Below are positions 32,582 to 42,055 of a stretch of DNA of 64,000 nucleotides, one piece after another. Every line of letters starts with the position of its first letter. Within the stretch, counting starts at the first letter, position 1. The position numbers and the translations under genes are program-made. Origin of the DNA: Podospora bellae-mahoneyi (Eukaryota; Ascomycota; Sordariomycetes; Sordariales; Podosporaceae); contig NW_026946359.1 of assembly GCF_035222275.1 (NCBI RefSeq), forward strand, positions 1,798,001 to 1,862,000. Reading direction: 5' to 3'. The notes beneath the pieces were generated by a model. The model was given only the letters and a program-made list of their open reading frames with translations. It was not told where the DNA came from and did not search any database.

Positions 32582-34784
32582 TCATCTTTGAGCCTCCTCC
32601 TCATCAAGCGGCTCAACCCTCACCAAGATCTCCTCAAGCAGACCCTCCAAAAAGGTTGGCACCTCCTTGCCCATACCCACAGGCTCTTGCTTGTCGTGGT
32701 GGTCAATCTCCTTGCACACATGCGCAAGCTTGTACACCAGCTTCCGGATCCTCTCGTGCGTCGCCTCGGCCCGCTGCTGGCTCGGCGTCACCGGCGGAAA
32801 AGGCTTGCCCGGCTCTGGCCTAAAGAGCTGCTGCAGGCTAATCTGCCGCCTCTTGAGCGCCTCCTCGAGCGCCGGGAAAATCACGTCGTTGAGCGCGTCC
32901 AAGTCTCCATTCGGGTTCGCAGGCGCTGGCGACGGGAACGAGGTTGGCGTCAGCGAACCCGGATCGACAGGCTCGCGATTACGAGGCAGTTCCTTCGAGA
33001 TCAGCGGCGAGCTTGGCTGATGGGCAGGAACCTGCGCGCCATATCTTTGATAATGTTGTTGGACCTGCTGCTGTTGCTGATAGCTGTAGGGACCATTGTC
33101 GGGATACATCATCGGAGCGGGCTGGTTCGTAATCTTTTGGAGAGGCACTTGTGATTGTTGCTGCTGTGATCCCCGGTATGGCGGAATCTCTGGCAGCTTC
33201 ATCGGCGATGCTCGAGTCGACGACGTGTGAGACCTCAGAGATGGTCCTCGAGAATATCCACCAGGCCCCAACTGCAGAGCACCCATTTCCTGCTGGATCT
33301 GCTGCGCGAGTGCCCGTTCGTATTCGGGAGAGCCCGGGCCAGGTGTTCGAGGCACCGGTTTGGAGGTATAGGAAGCGCGAGGAGTGTCGTTGAGGTCGGC
33401 AAGTGGCTTCTCGGGCGAGTTCTCCCTAGAATACCTGCCCTTGGTTGGCGAAGAAGCACCGACGGGTTTTCGCTGAGGTGACATCTGCCTAGAATTGCCA
33501 GCCCCAGTGACTGCCTTCAGGGTATCCTTAGTATCCAGAGTCAACTTCGCAGAACTCGCTTCCCTCCGCCGCTCGCCATAGTCGTCAGAGTTCTCCTGTG
33601 TCCTGGCAGACCTGGCATTGGTTGCCGACTCGCCCATGGCGTTCAACATGCCCGGCCTATGGATCAGGTGACCACGCTCATTAACCAGTCGTACCGTCCC
33701 AAAATCCCACATGTCATCGTCGGTGCGGGACTGATTCTCGTATCGAGTCTCCGGCTCGTCGTCCACATCGTCCTTCTCAGGCTCGTGCGTCGCGGCCCAG
33801 CGCTGGTATCGCTCAATGAGCTCCGTCAGGTAGCTGGTCTTTTTCGCGCGTCTGATAAACGGATGCTTGAGCAGTTCCTTCGCTGAAGGTCGATCCTTGG
33901 GATCTCGCTGCAACACCACCTCAATGAAGTCTTTGAAGGCCTTGCTGAATTGTGCCCCGTCAAGCCTGGGTGGAGGATTCTTAGGTATCAAAAACAGAAC
34001 TTTCATGGGATGAATGTCGGCATAGGGAGGCTCGCCATTGGCAAGCTCCAGGGCGGTGATTCCCAAGGACCAGATGTCAGCCTTGTGATCATAGCCACTT
34101 TGCTTGATCACTTCCGGTGCCATCCAGAAAGGCGTGCCCACAAACGTGTTCTTTTTGGTCATGGTTGCCGAGAGTTGTCCAGAGACACCAAAGTCAGCCA
34201 GCTTGACCTGTCCATTAGACGTCAAGAGAATGTTGGCAGCTAGAACATGATTAGCCCAATAACCCCAACATCCCACAACTTACAAAGCAAGACTCACCCT
34301 TGATGTCCCGATGAAGCTTCTTGTCCGAATGCAGGTAATCCAACCCCATGAGCAGCTCCCGAACAATGATGGCAATGCAGTCCTCCCCAATAAGGCCGGG
34401 CTTCATCAAATCGGCACAGCTCCCGCCAGAGCAAAACTCCATGACGATCCACAGCTCGGCGCCTTTGGCATACGACCCGTAATACTTAGTCACATGGGGC
34501 GACTGAAGCTCCGACAGGATGGCAATCTCCTGGATGATATCGTCGACCTCATCCTCAGCACTTTCTATGTCGATGATTTTGATTGCCACCGCCTGACCAG
34601 TACGCTTGTCCACCCTGTGAAATTTATGTCAGCCCAAGCTAGCAGAAGAATCAGATTGTTGTCACGGGTAGAAGTACCCTTTGTACACCTTGCCGAAACT
34701 ACCCCCTCCAATGCATGACTCCCGGGTATAGAGCAGCTCAGGATCGAGCGAGAGCTCTCGATCGTTGTATTCACGTTCCGACAT
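32582..34784 (-). CDS. Ste20-family serine/threonine kinase, germinal-centre kinase type
   Basis: Three exons: 34784-34678, 34614-34298 and 34239-32582, 693 residues. The kinase domain starts near residue 20 with [11 protein letters not shown] (Gly loop). It carries AVAIKIID (ATP lysine), HRDIKAAN (catalytic loop, assembled across intron 2), DFG, and [41 protein letters not shown], the standard Ste20/GCK signature, shown here in its usual order. After residue 290 comes a long disordered, Pro/Ser/Gln-rich linker with acidic DDVDDEPE, then a conserved-looking C-terminal helical segment ([36 protein letters not shown]). The architecture matches fungal GCKs of the Sps1/Kic1/Nak1/MST-1 group, which act in polarity, septation or MOR/SIN-type signalling; I cannot assign the exact orthologue. 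No CRIB/PBD domain, so it is not a PAK. Confidence 0.92.
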
Positions 34785-35715
34785 TGTGGTTCTGCTGGTA
34801 TCCCTTGCTTGCGGCTGTCAAGGTAGGTCGATTGGACGAATGTGTGCTGCTCTCGAAGGCTACGTTTGCTCTCGAGAGCAAAAAGAAGAACGGAGAAGAC
34901 CCCAGTCCGTATTATTGTTGGCCAATCGTGCCGGACAATGCGAATGGCATGTAAGGGAGAGAGAGAGAGAAAGAGGGAGAGAGGAAGTTGTGAGTCGAGT
35001 GAGTTTGGAAGAGCGGAAAGTTGTAGTGGGAAATCGAACAGCAGGTAGCCCACAGAAGCAGGAGGGCACGACCGAGAAGAAGCAGGAGCGAATGATCGGT
35101 TCGGTCGGACGAGTTCGAGGGTTGTGGATGCTCAGTTCGGGGAGCAAATTTCTTCGAGATTCGAAAATGGGTACTGTGTCTGTGTTTCTAATGGGAGTGA
35201 AGGAAGGAAGGGCGAGGCGCTCCAAGTCACAAATGCCAATACACCGCAATGGACAAGTACTCCAGGCTGGCTGGCTGTATAGCTGCTGTGGTAGCCAGAT
35301 ATGTACCTAGGTCATACAAAATGTACCTGGCTCGCCCACACCTCCTATTGTCTGAAGCAAGAGACAATTGGCCAACGGTTTGCTGCTGCTGCTGCTTGCT
35401 GCATCTCTCAACTTGCCAGGAGAGAGAGCGAGAGAGAGAGATAGGTGCCTTCTCTGCCTGCTTCGTGGCTTGCGGCGGTACCTTGACCTGGCGAGAGCGC
35501 TGTCTCACCTGGACACGTCAAGGCAAGCTCAAAGCAAGAGTATGACGTCCCCCCAAATGTATCGCGCAGTTGTAGGGGAGGTTGCGAGTGAAGTGTGGGG
35601 TCTGCGGTGCTGGCCGTCTGAAAGGGAAAACAGATGGCGGCTTTCTAGGCGTTGTCCACACACCGTTGCCCGCCCAGCCAGGCGCAGCCGCCCAGAACCA
35701 GGGGAATTTAGTTTA
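34785..35715. promoter_or_regulatory. Kinase upstream region with GA-rich tracts
   Basis: Promoter side of the kinase gene. It contains GA-dinucleotide tracts at about 34955-34990 and 35421-35444 and a CTG run at about 35382-35400; on the transcribed strand the GA tracts read as CT-rich leader-like sequence. No gene recognised. Confidence 0.45.
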
Positions 35716-37569
35716 CGCTATGCGTTACAAAACCGGCCGGACTTCCACCTCCACTTTTAATGCCTAGCGCCATAGCCACCCACACCAACCGAGGCATCTA
35801 AAAGCCTTATTTTTTTCCACTTACTACTTAAATCCATTACTTTGAATGCTTTTATATATTGAAAAAGTACGTAAATACTATTTTTTACTATACTTTTTAT
35901 AATTTACGCTTTATACCAAACTATTTGAACTATAGAAAAAATTTTAATTAAACATTAAAATGATTTTACCATTAATGATTGAAGATTATTATAGTGCTTA
36001 AATTATAAAAAAAAGTTCGAAATATTATTTTGTTAAGCTAAAGACTTATTAAAGTAAGTATGAGATAACTGGTATATTTTTTTAAGGAAATCTAATAAAA
36101 ATAATATAATATTTAAAAGTATAACTATAAAAGGATGATCAGTTTTTAGATCTTTAAATTTTTTTAAGGTTCATTAACAAAAAGTAACTAAGTTATAGAA
36201 TAAATTAAATATATTTTATAAAATATAGAGATTTTTGTGTATTATTTATTGATTATTATTTGACTAACAGTAAATATAGGAAAAAGATTAATATATCAGC
36301 TGATATAATTAAATAAAAAACTTGAATTAAATCAATTTCAGAATGTAAGAACTGTAAGTATAGGTACGTAACGTATTGTGTAAAAAAAAATAACATTTGG
36401 AAGTAAGAGTTTGTCACAGACCAACTTTATATTAAGACAGAGTGGGAACTGCAGCAGGCTGTAGAAGCCAATCATAGAAAAGGTAGTAGAGGAGCTGCAA
36501 GGTGATGGGGCGCTTACCTTTTAGCAGAGGTGAGCTGGATCACCACCGCTCACTAGTAAGCCGCGGTAAGCTAGGTACGGAGGTACTTGGAGGATAAAAG
36601 TCTATATATAATTTAAGTTATAATCGTTAGTATTTAGATTATTATTAGTTTAGGATACGGCTTTAAGCCTAAGGTATGAGTGAGGAAGTGAGGCTCTCGG
36701 AGGATTCGGGGAGTTCAGAGGGCATATATATAAGCTGTCTGCTTCTGACATTCTATTTTAAAGAGGACATCGACTTTTATTTTCTTCGTATTTTGTGCCT
36801 TACATACGTACAGGCAAATCTGGCCTTTTGATTAGGCTAATCCACTGCTTATTATGTGGCTTGCGAGCCTATAGTATCTTTTTTTTGTTCTGCGTGAAGT
36901 ATGACCTGCAAGCGAGTCACTGTCACGTAGGTATATTCATTCAGGAACCTGTTGAGGGTATATTTGTGGTGTTGTGGTTATTTTTGTATGTTTTCCCACC
37001 GTGTTAATATTTTTAATATTTTTAATGTTAATAAAAGTACTTAATATTTCAAATTTAATATAAATTCTAATTAACGAAATAAAAAAATTGGTTTTATTTA
37101 ACTTTTAGTAAGTATTTCCAGGGATTTTAATATAGTATAGTTTATATTTAAATAAGTAGTAAACTAGATATCATTATTAACCTTTAATATTTTATATTTA
37201 CTTTAACATATTTAGCTGAGGTTTTCTTTTCTAATTATTAGGATAATATAGAGAGTAATAATATTAAAGGATTTTATTACCGGCTTTTCAATATTATAGT
37301 TCAAGCGGGATCTAATACACTGTATAGCCAGTTTATTTAAAAATTAATTTTAGTTTTTGACAATTAATAAAAATATCACGATACAAAAAAAATGAAGAGC
37401 TTTTGAAAGTAAAAAAATTATATTTATAAAGTTATTTTAAATATTAAGATTTCTATAGATATTAGTAGCTAGAGATTTTTCATGGAGTTTGATCACCTTA
37501 GCTAGTATGCGTGATCATAGCGTCAGGCAGTAAAAGTGGAGGTGGAAGTCCGGTTTATACCGCACAGCG
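35716..37569. mobile_element. RIP-degraded element with long terminal inverted repeats
   Basis: Two ends match in inverted orientation: 35737-35770 against the reverse complement of 37520-37553 at 31 of 34 positions (core CCGGACTTCCACCTCCAC). Similarity extends outward to 35716 and 37569, and inward for about 30 more bases where most differences are transitions (C/T, G/A), the RIP signature. The 1.7 kb between is extremely AT-rich with stops in all frames, unlike all surrounding DNA, with two less affected islands at about 36410-36590 and 36660-36990. No transposase frame survives and no target duplication is clear. The best reading is a DNA-transposon remnant, possibly with a nested insertion. 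Confidence 0.75.
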
Positions 37570-38936
37570 GCATCTTGGGACGAGTGGCCTGTGCCCCTCC
37601 CCCCGCACACTACCCGCCTTGCCGCCGCTAACATCTGGTCAGGGGTAAGCCTGCCTCCCTGCAACCCTGTTGACAAGGACAGAAGCTGGCGGCGGGGTTG
37701 CTGTTGACAACCCACGAACAGACATCATAGCAACCGCTGCTCACTGATGGCTTGAGATGGTCGGAGAAGATGATCTTTGACTCTAACACCCATGTGCCTA
37801 GTCTGTGGCTGATGCCGTGAACTACCTTACCAACTATATGTGACATATGTTTGTGGCCATGTTGGCTCTCAGATAAAATCTCAAACAGATCTTCTGCCAT
37901 GCATCATCCCAGCATGAAATCCCCTCTGATGAAGGTCAAAAACCTCCAGATGGAAGCAACAGTTGTATGATCTCCTCATCAAAAGCCAGCGCAAGACTCA
38001 ACACACTGTAGCCACAACCACTCTTCCCCAGTCATACTTAGGTACCTATCTTGACTAGCCAAAAAGAACATATTCTCCCGTTTTGCACAACCTGGACCCT
38101 CAAACTCAGGCGACGAGTGTGAGCTTCAACTGGAAATTACACCCCCCTTTCCCCCAAACATTCAGGTAGTTATGCCCAAAGACACATCATCCAATCATTT
38201 TTAATCTTGACTGAGAGTGCTCAGCTTCAGGTAAGCCACCTCACCGAGGTGTTTCCCGCTCACCTTGTATCAACCAACCGATATCATTGGAGGTTGACAT
38301 GACAATGAGCCGAGAATCTCCAGCACACTCCGTACAAGTCAAATGTGGCACACTAAAAATTGCGCATCATCCGTAAAAGGACCCGACCGATTGGATACCA
38401 GAAGCTATCTCCTGCGCCATGAACTTGCATGGTCTTGTGTTGGGTTGTGGTTTGGGTGCTCATGATCCATTACTGACATCAAACTCATCATCAAATCCCT
38501 GGCCACAGCAAAAAACAGTACAAAATATACCACAATCACATCAGCACAAACAATCATACCTCACAAAATAAACACCACCCATCTATTCTCACTCTAACAT
38601 TTATGCACAAAACCAACGGCATCAGAGTACCAAAAATCTTAGCATCTCTTCTTCGCTAACGGATCAAACCCCCAATCCTCACCCATCCTAATTCACGCAG
38701 CAAAGCCGACACCCCCATAAACCCCCCATAAGAGCCAATCCAGCCTCTCCCATGCTGAGTAAGTTAAAAAGGGAAACGTAAACGGAAAAATGCCCATTAG
38801 CAACTAACCTCCCCATTCCAAATTACGCCATTTTCATTCCTCCCCCATCTAAAGACAAGAAGGGAAAAAAGGAACGGGATAACATAACCTACGCGCTGCT
38901 TTGCACGCCTGCCTATAATCCATGTTGCAGGCCCAA
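37570..38936. other. Intergenic between RIP element and UBX gene
   Basis: Normal GC again after the element. No gene recognised; the last several hundred bases are A/C-rich and probably the 3' flank of the minus-strand UBX locus. Confidence 0.5.
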
Positions 38937-39257
38937 TCATCTCTCCGCAAGATCCCCCTCTCTCGACTTCTTGGTCTTCAACATCGCTTGCCTAACCCTC
39001 TCACCGATGGCCCTAATCTGACCAGCCGCGTCCAAAAGCAATTGGCTCATCTCCTCACCCGCTGCATTAGCACTACTTAAGTTCTTCTTCATATCCGCCG
39101 CCAGGACTGTCCGCTCTAAAGACGTCAACAATCCCGCAGGGGTACTCAGAGACCCTGCATCCTCGGCAGATAGAGCTGCATAGCAATCGACAGCCACTAG
39201 AAGCTGTTCCCTGATCTTCTCCGTCAGGTCATGGATATTACGACTCCAAGCGTCCTC
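38937..39257 (-). CDS. In-frame 106-codon extension or separate C-terminal exon behind the UBX gene
   Basis: Directly after the UBX stop codon (TAG, 39258-39260) the same frame stays open for 106 codons to a TGA at 38937. It reads as a plausible mostly helical protein segment: DLTEKIREQLLVAVDCYAAL, then LLTSLERTVLAADMKKN, then QIRAIGERVRQAMLKTKKSR. Its first in-frame ATG is halfway along (ADMKKN), so it is not simply an independent intronless gene. Options are readthrough of the TAG, a stop gained recently or a sequence error in a longer protein, an alternative exon that skips the stop, or the last exon of a distinct gene whose 5' exon I cannot find. The TAG is followed by G, not by the known fungal readthrough context (UGA CUA). 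Product unrecognised. Confidence 0.4.
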   Translation of the reverse strand, partial: EDAWSRNIHDLTEKIREQLLVAVDCYAALSAEDAGSLSTPAGLLTSLERTVLAADMKKNLSSANAAGEEMSQLLLDAAGQIRAIGERVRQAMLKTKKSREGDLAER

Positions 39258-40874
39258 CTAACTCTCAAATTCAAGCATCACCGTTCCGTTAGCGAGGCCA
39301 GCCTCCTTGATAGTTTGATCCAGGAGGTCGATCAGGTCCACACCACTGGGCGATGTCTTGAGCTCAAATGGTAACCCCTCCATGCCTGTAATGGGTGGCT
39401 CAGCCTTGATCCATTCGTAAATTCTGGACACCGTATCGTCGAGGCGGAACCGCCTGATAGTGCGGCCATTGCTGTGCCTGATCTGAATGCGCGTTGTGGT
39501 CTTGGGATCGGCGGCTGGCTCCGAGTGTGGCTGATTAGATGGAATTCTGTCAAAAGCCGACTCAACCTTTGGAGGTTCTGCTGGTGGCTCCTCCGCCTTC
39601 CCCTTGCCCTTGTCGTCCGCAGCCAGGTTGCCAGTTGAACGGGTTAGCGCATCGGGGTCGTCGATGTTTGGCGGCGAACCACCCGTGGCAGCCGCCAGAC
39701 TGTTCTGAAGTGCGAGCTCAAGCTGCTGCTCCTCCGTCAATCGATCGAAGTCGATAACGCGCTCTGGCCTCTTGGCCTTGGTAACGGGGTTTTTGCTGTT
39801 GGCTGCGAGGCTGTACCTATCAAGGAACTCGACAAGCTGAGCGTGAAACTCCGAGGGCGATGGAAATGGGATGCCGCTCCAGACCTTGACCTGTTCACCA
39901 GTGCGGGGGTCGACAACCGACACATGAGGATAGTTGTTGGGGTTCTCATGGGTCCGGTTGGGAAAGTAGAAGTTGATGTACCGCTCGGCAGAAGGATCCA
40001 ACTTGTCGTACTGCAGGAAAATGAAGTTCTCCTTGATGAGGGCGACAATGGCTTGGTCCTTCCACACATCGCGGTTGAGCATCTGGCATTGAAAGTCTGA
40101 GGAGTCTTGGAGGTTGACCAACAGCCACTTCTTCTCCTCCTTGCCTTCGTCGCGGGCCTCCTCCCAAGAGAAGTCGGAAATGATGTCGTATGGTGGCCTG
40201 AAGAGCTCAGCCAGGCGATCTGCCCTACTAACCGCAGCACCGGCTGGTCTAGAGGCTGCTGCCGGAGCACCGGCCGACCAAGCTGATGGTTGTGCGAACG
40301 GGTTGTTGGCTCCAGCACGCCTACGGGCTGCAGCGGCAGCTTGTCCGTGTTCCCTTCTAGCACGAATCTGAGCAAGTACCGACTCATGATCGTCGTCGTC
40401 AAAACCGCCACCAGGGGCCACGAGCACCTCAGTTGTACGTGCCATGGGAGCCCTAACGCCATCGTCGTCGAGGCCTGCGCCACCACCCCCAGCCCCAGAC
40501 GCTGAAGGATTGTAGAACTGCTCTTGCAACTCCCTAGCCAAGGCAGCATCTTCGTCTTCTTGAGCCGCACGGGCAATGCCGGCAACATCGTCGGTATCGG
40601 AGTCGAAACCCGGGTCCTGCATGTCGTCGTCGCTATCGTCAATATGGATGACGCCTTGGGCATCTTCTCTGCCTTGGGAAGGACGGGGACGGTTCGAAGC
40701 TGTGGTCAACGCAGGGGTTTGCAAACTTTGCTCGATATTTCTCTGAAGGTCGAGGTCTGAATACCACATGCTGATGGCCTGGGTGGAATCGCCGCACATG
40801 TCGATCATACGTTTGGCCACGGCGTGAGACGTTGCCGTGACCGTCATGAATTCTTGGATCTGCTCCTCGTCCAT
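39258..40874 (-). CDS. UBA-UAS-UBX domain protein (Ubx5/UBXN7-like Cdc48 adaptor)
   Basis: Single exon, 538 residues. Residues 1-45 form a UBA-like ubiquitin-binding module (IQEFMTVTATSHAVAKRMID). Then come acidic and low-complexity stretches, with a possible ubiquitin-interacting helix near residues 105-120 (EDEDAALARELQEQF). The UAS thioredoxin-like domain spans roughly residues 215-360 (KKWLLVNLQDSSDFQCQMLN, VWKDQAIVALI, FIFLQYDK). Another helical motif, EEQQLELALQNSLA, may also be a UIM. The UBX domain is at the C-terminus (TRIQIRHSNGRTIRRF ... ANGTVMLEF). This arrangement is that of yeast Ubx5 and human UBXN7, which link the AAA-ATPase Cdc48/p97 to ubiquitylated substrates and to neddylated cullins in the nucleus and cytosol. 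The stop codon TAG directly follows the UBX domain, but see the extension immediately downstream. Confidence 0.93.
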   Translation of the reverse strand: MDEEQIQEFMTVTATSHAVAKRMIDMCGDSTQAISMWYSDLDLQRNIEQSLQTPALTTASNRPRPSQGREDAQGVIHIDDSDDDMQDPGFDSDTDDVAGIARAAQEDEDAALARELQEQFYNPSASGAGGGGAGLDDDGVRAPMARTTEVLVAPGGGFDDDDHESVLAQIRARREHGQAAAAARRRAGANNPFAQPSAWSAGAPAAASRPAGAAVSRADRLAELFRPPYDIISDFSWEEARDEGKEEKKWLLVNLQDSSDFQCQMLNRDVWKDQAIVALIKENFIFLQYDKLDPSAERYINFYFPNRTHENPNNYPHVSVVDPRTGEQVKVWSGIPFPSPSEFHAQLVEFLDRYSLAANSKNPVTKAKRPERVIDFDRLTEEQQLELALQNSLAAATGGSPPNIDDPDALTRSTGNLAADDKGKGKAEEPPAEPPKVESAFDRIPSNQPHSEPAADPKTTTRIQIRHSNGRTIRRFRLDDTVSRIYEWIKAEPPITGMEGLPFELKTSPSGVDLIDLLDQTIKEAGLANGTVMLEFES

Positions 40875-42055
40875 GGTTGCTGATGTCTAGCTGAGTCAAA
40901 CTAAGTTAAGTGATAAGAGCTGTCGTATGTCAAGATATGCGGGCAGTAGTATGCCCTGTGATGTCCGGCTGGAAGAGAAGAGTCGAAGGGAGTCAGTCGG
41001 TCGAAAGGTTTGTGGTAAAAGCCCACAGAGCTCGGAAGGAAATATTGAGCGCACGCTGCGAGAAAGCAAGCGGCGGGAAGGGAACGGTTGATCCCAAAAG
41101 TCGGTCGCAGTGGCTCTCCGGAGGAAGGTCTTGGGGAAAAGTCGGGCAGAGGAGAGAGTCCAATGTCGATCGGTTTGCTCAATCGCTCTCGTGGTTTGGT
41201 CGAGAGTGTGTCGGAGCAGGAAGAGTTGGGCTGCAGCTGCAGAAGGAAAAAAGGGTTTCGGCACGAGGCGTGGTAGCTCGGGGCTTGCGGGTGGGAATTG
41301 TGGGTTATGGTTTGCGAGGCAAGCAGGAGTGAGGTGAAGTGGAAGAAAACTCCAGCTGTGATCGAGAGTGGGATGGGTGGGTGGATGGAGATTGAGCCCC
41401 GCGTTGCTCTTGCTTCCAGGTTTCGGCTTCGGCTGGGTTCTTGTTCTGGTGGGTGCGGAGAAAGAGAGCAAGCAGGTTCGGGAGTGGTGCTTTGAAATAA
41501 TTCACTGAGCGATAAGATAAGATTTGTTGAGTGAACGCGTATCTCTGCTGGGTGCCTGTCAAGAGCAGAGCTTCGATGGGGGAGGAGTTCGTTTGGCTGC
41601 CCGGCGGTTGCTGGTTTGGAGGGGACGGGACCTGTGACGCAAGACCGACGGCGGATCCCGATCTCTTGGCACCCGGCAGGGTTAGGGTTGCTTCACTTGT
41701 GACATTCAACAACTTGTTCCCTGAGGGACTATTGTTTTGATGGGATTATCAGCGGTTATTTGACCAGTTCTATGCCATTGTATGTGTCTTGTAGCCAGGT
41801 ATATATCTAAAACATCCTTATACAAATATCCACTCCTCGAAATATCTCAAGATATTCCTCTTTCCTTCCTAAGCAGAGCAATGATGTCCTACCTCCTTAA
41901 TGACATCAATAAGATGCGCTCTTGTCTTTCCTCTTCTTCCTCGTTTCCAAGCAATTGCATGTTTGCCATAAGCCGAAAGACCCTCATCGGTCCTGCATAC
42001 CCTCATGGCTTCCCAACATCGTGATGAGAAGCAATGGCGTGATATCATGATGCCC
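40875..42055. promoter_or_regulatory. UBX upstream region with telobox-like repeat
   Basis: Spacer between the ECM29 stop and the UBX start, both on the minus strand. AGGGTTAGGGTT at 41678-41689 is a telobox-like repeat about 800 bp upstream of the UBX start. The rest has GA-rich stretches on the plus strand (CT-rich leader-like on the transcribed strand). No gene seen. Confidence 0.4.

Noticed and set aside
36412-36925. Solo LTR call inside the AT-rich element
   Set aside because: A TG start and a TATA-like box are present but no convincing CA end or 5-bp target duplication could be fixed, so it is kept only as a finding.
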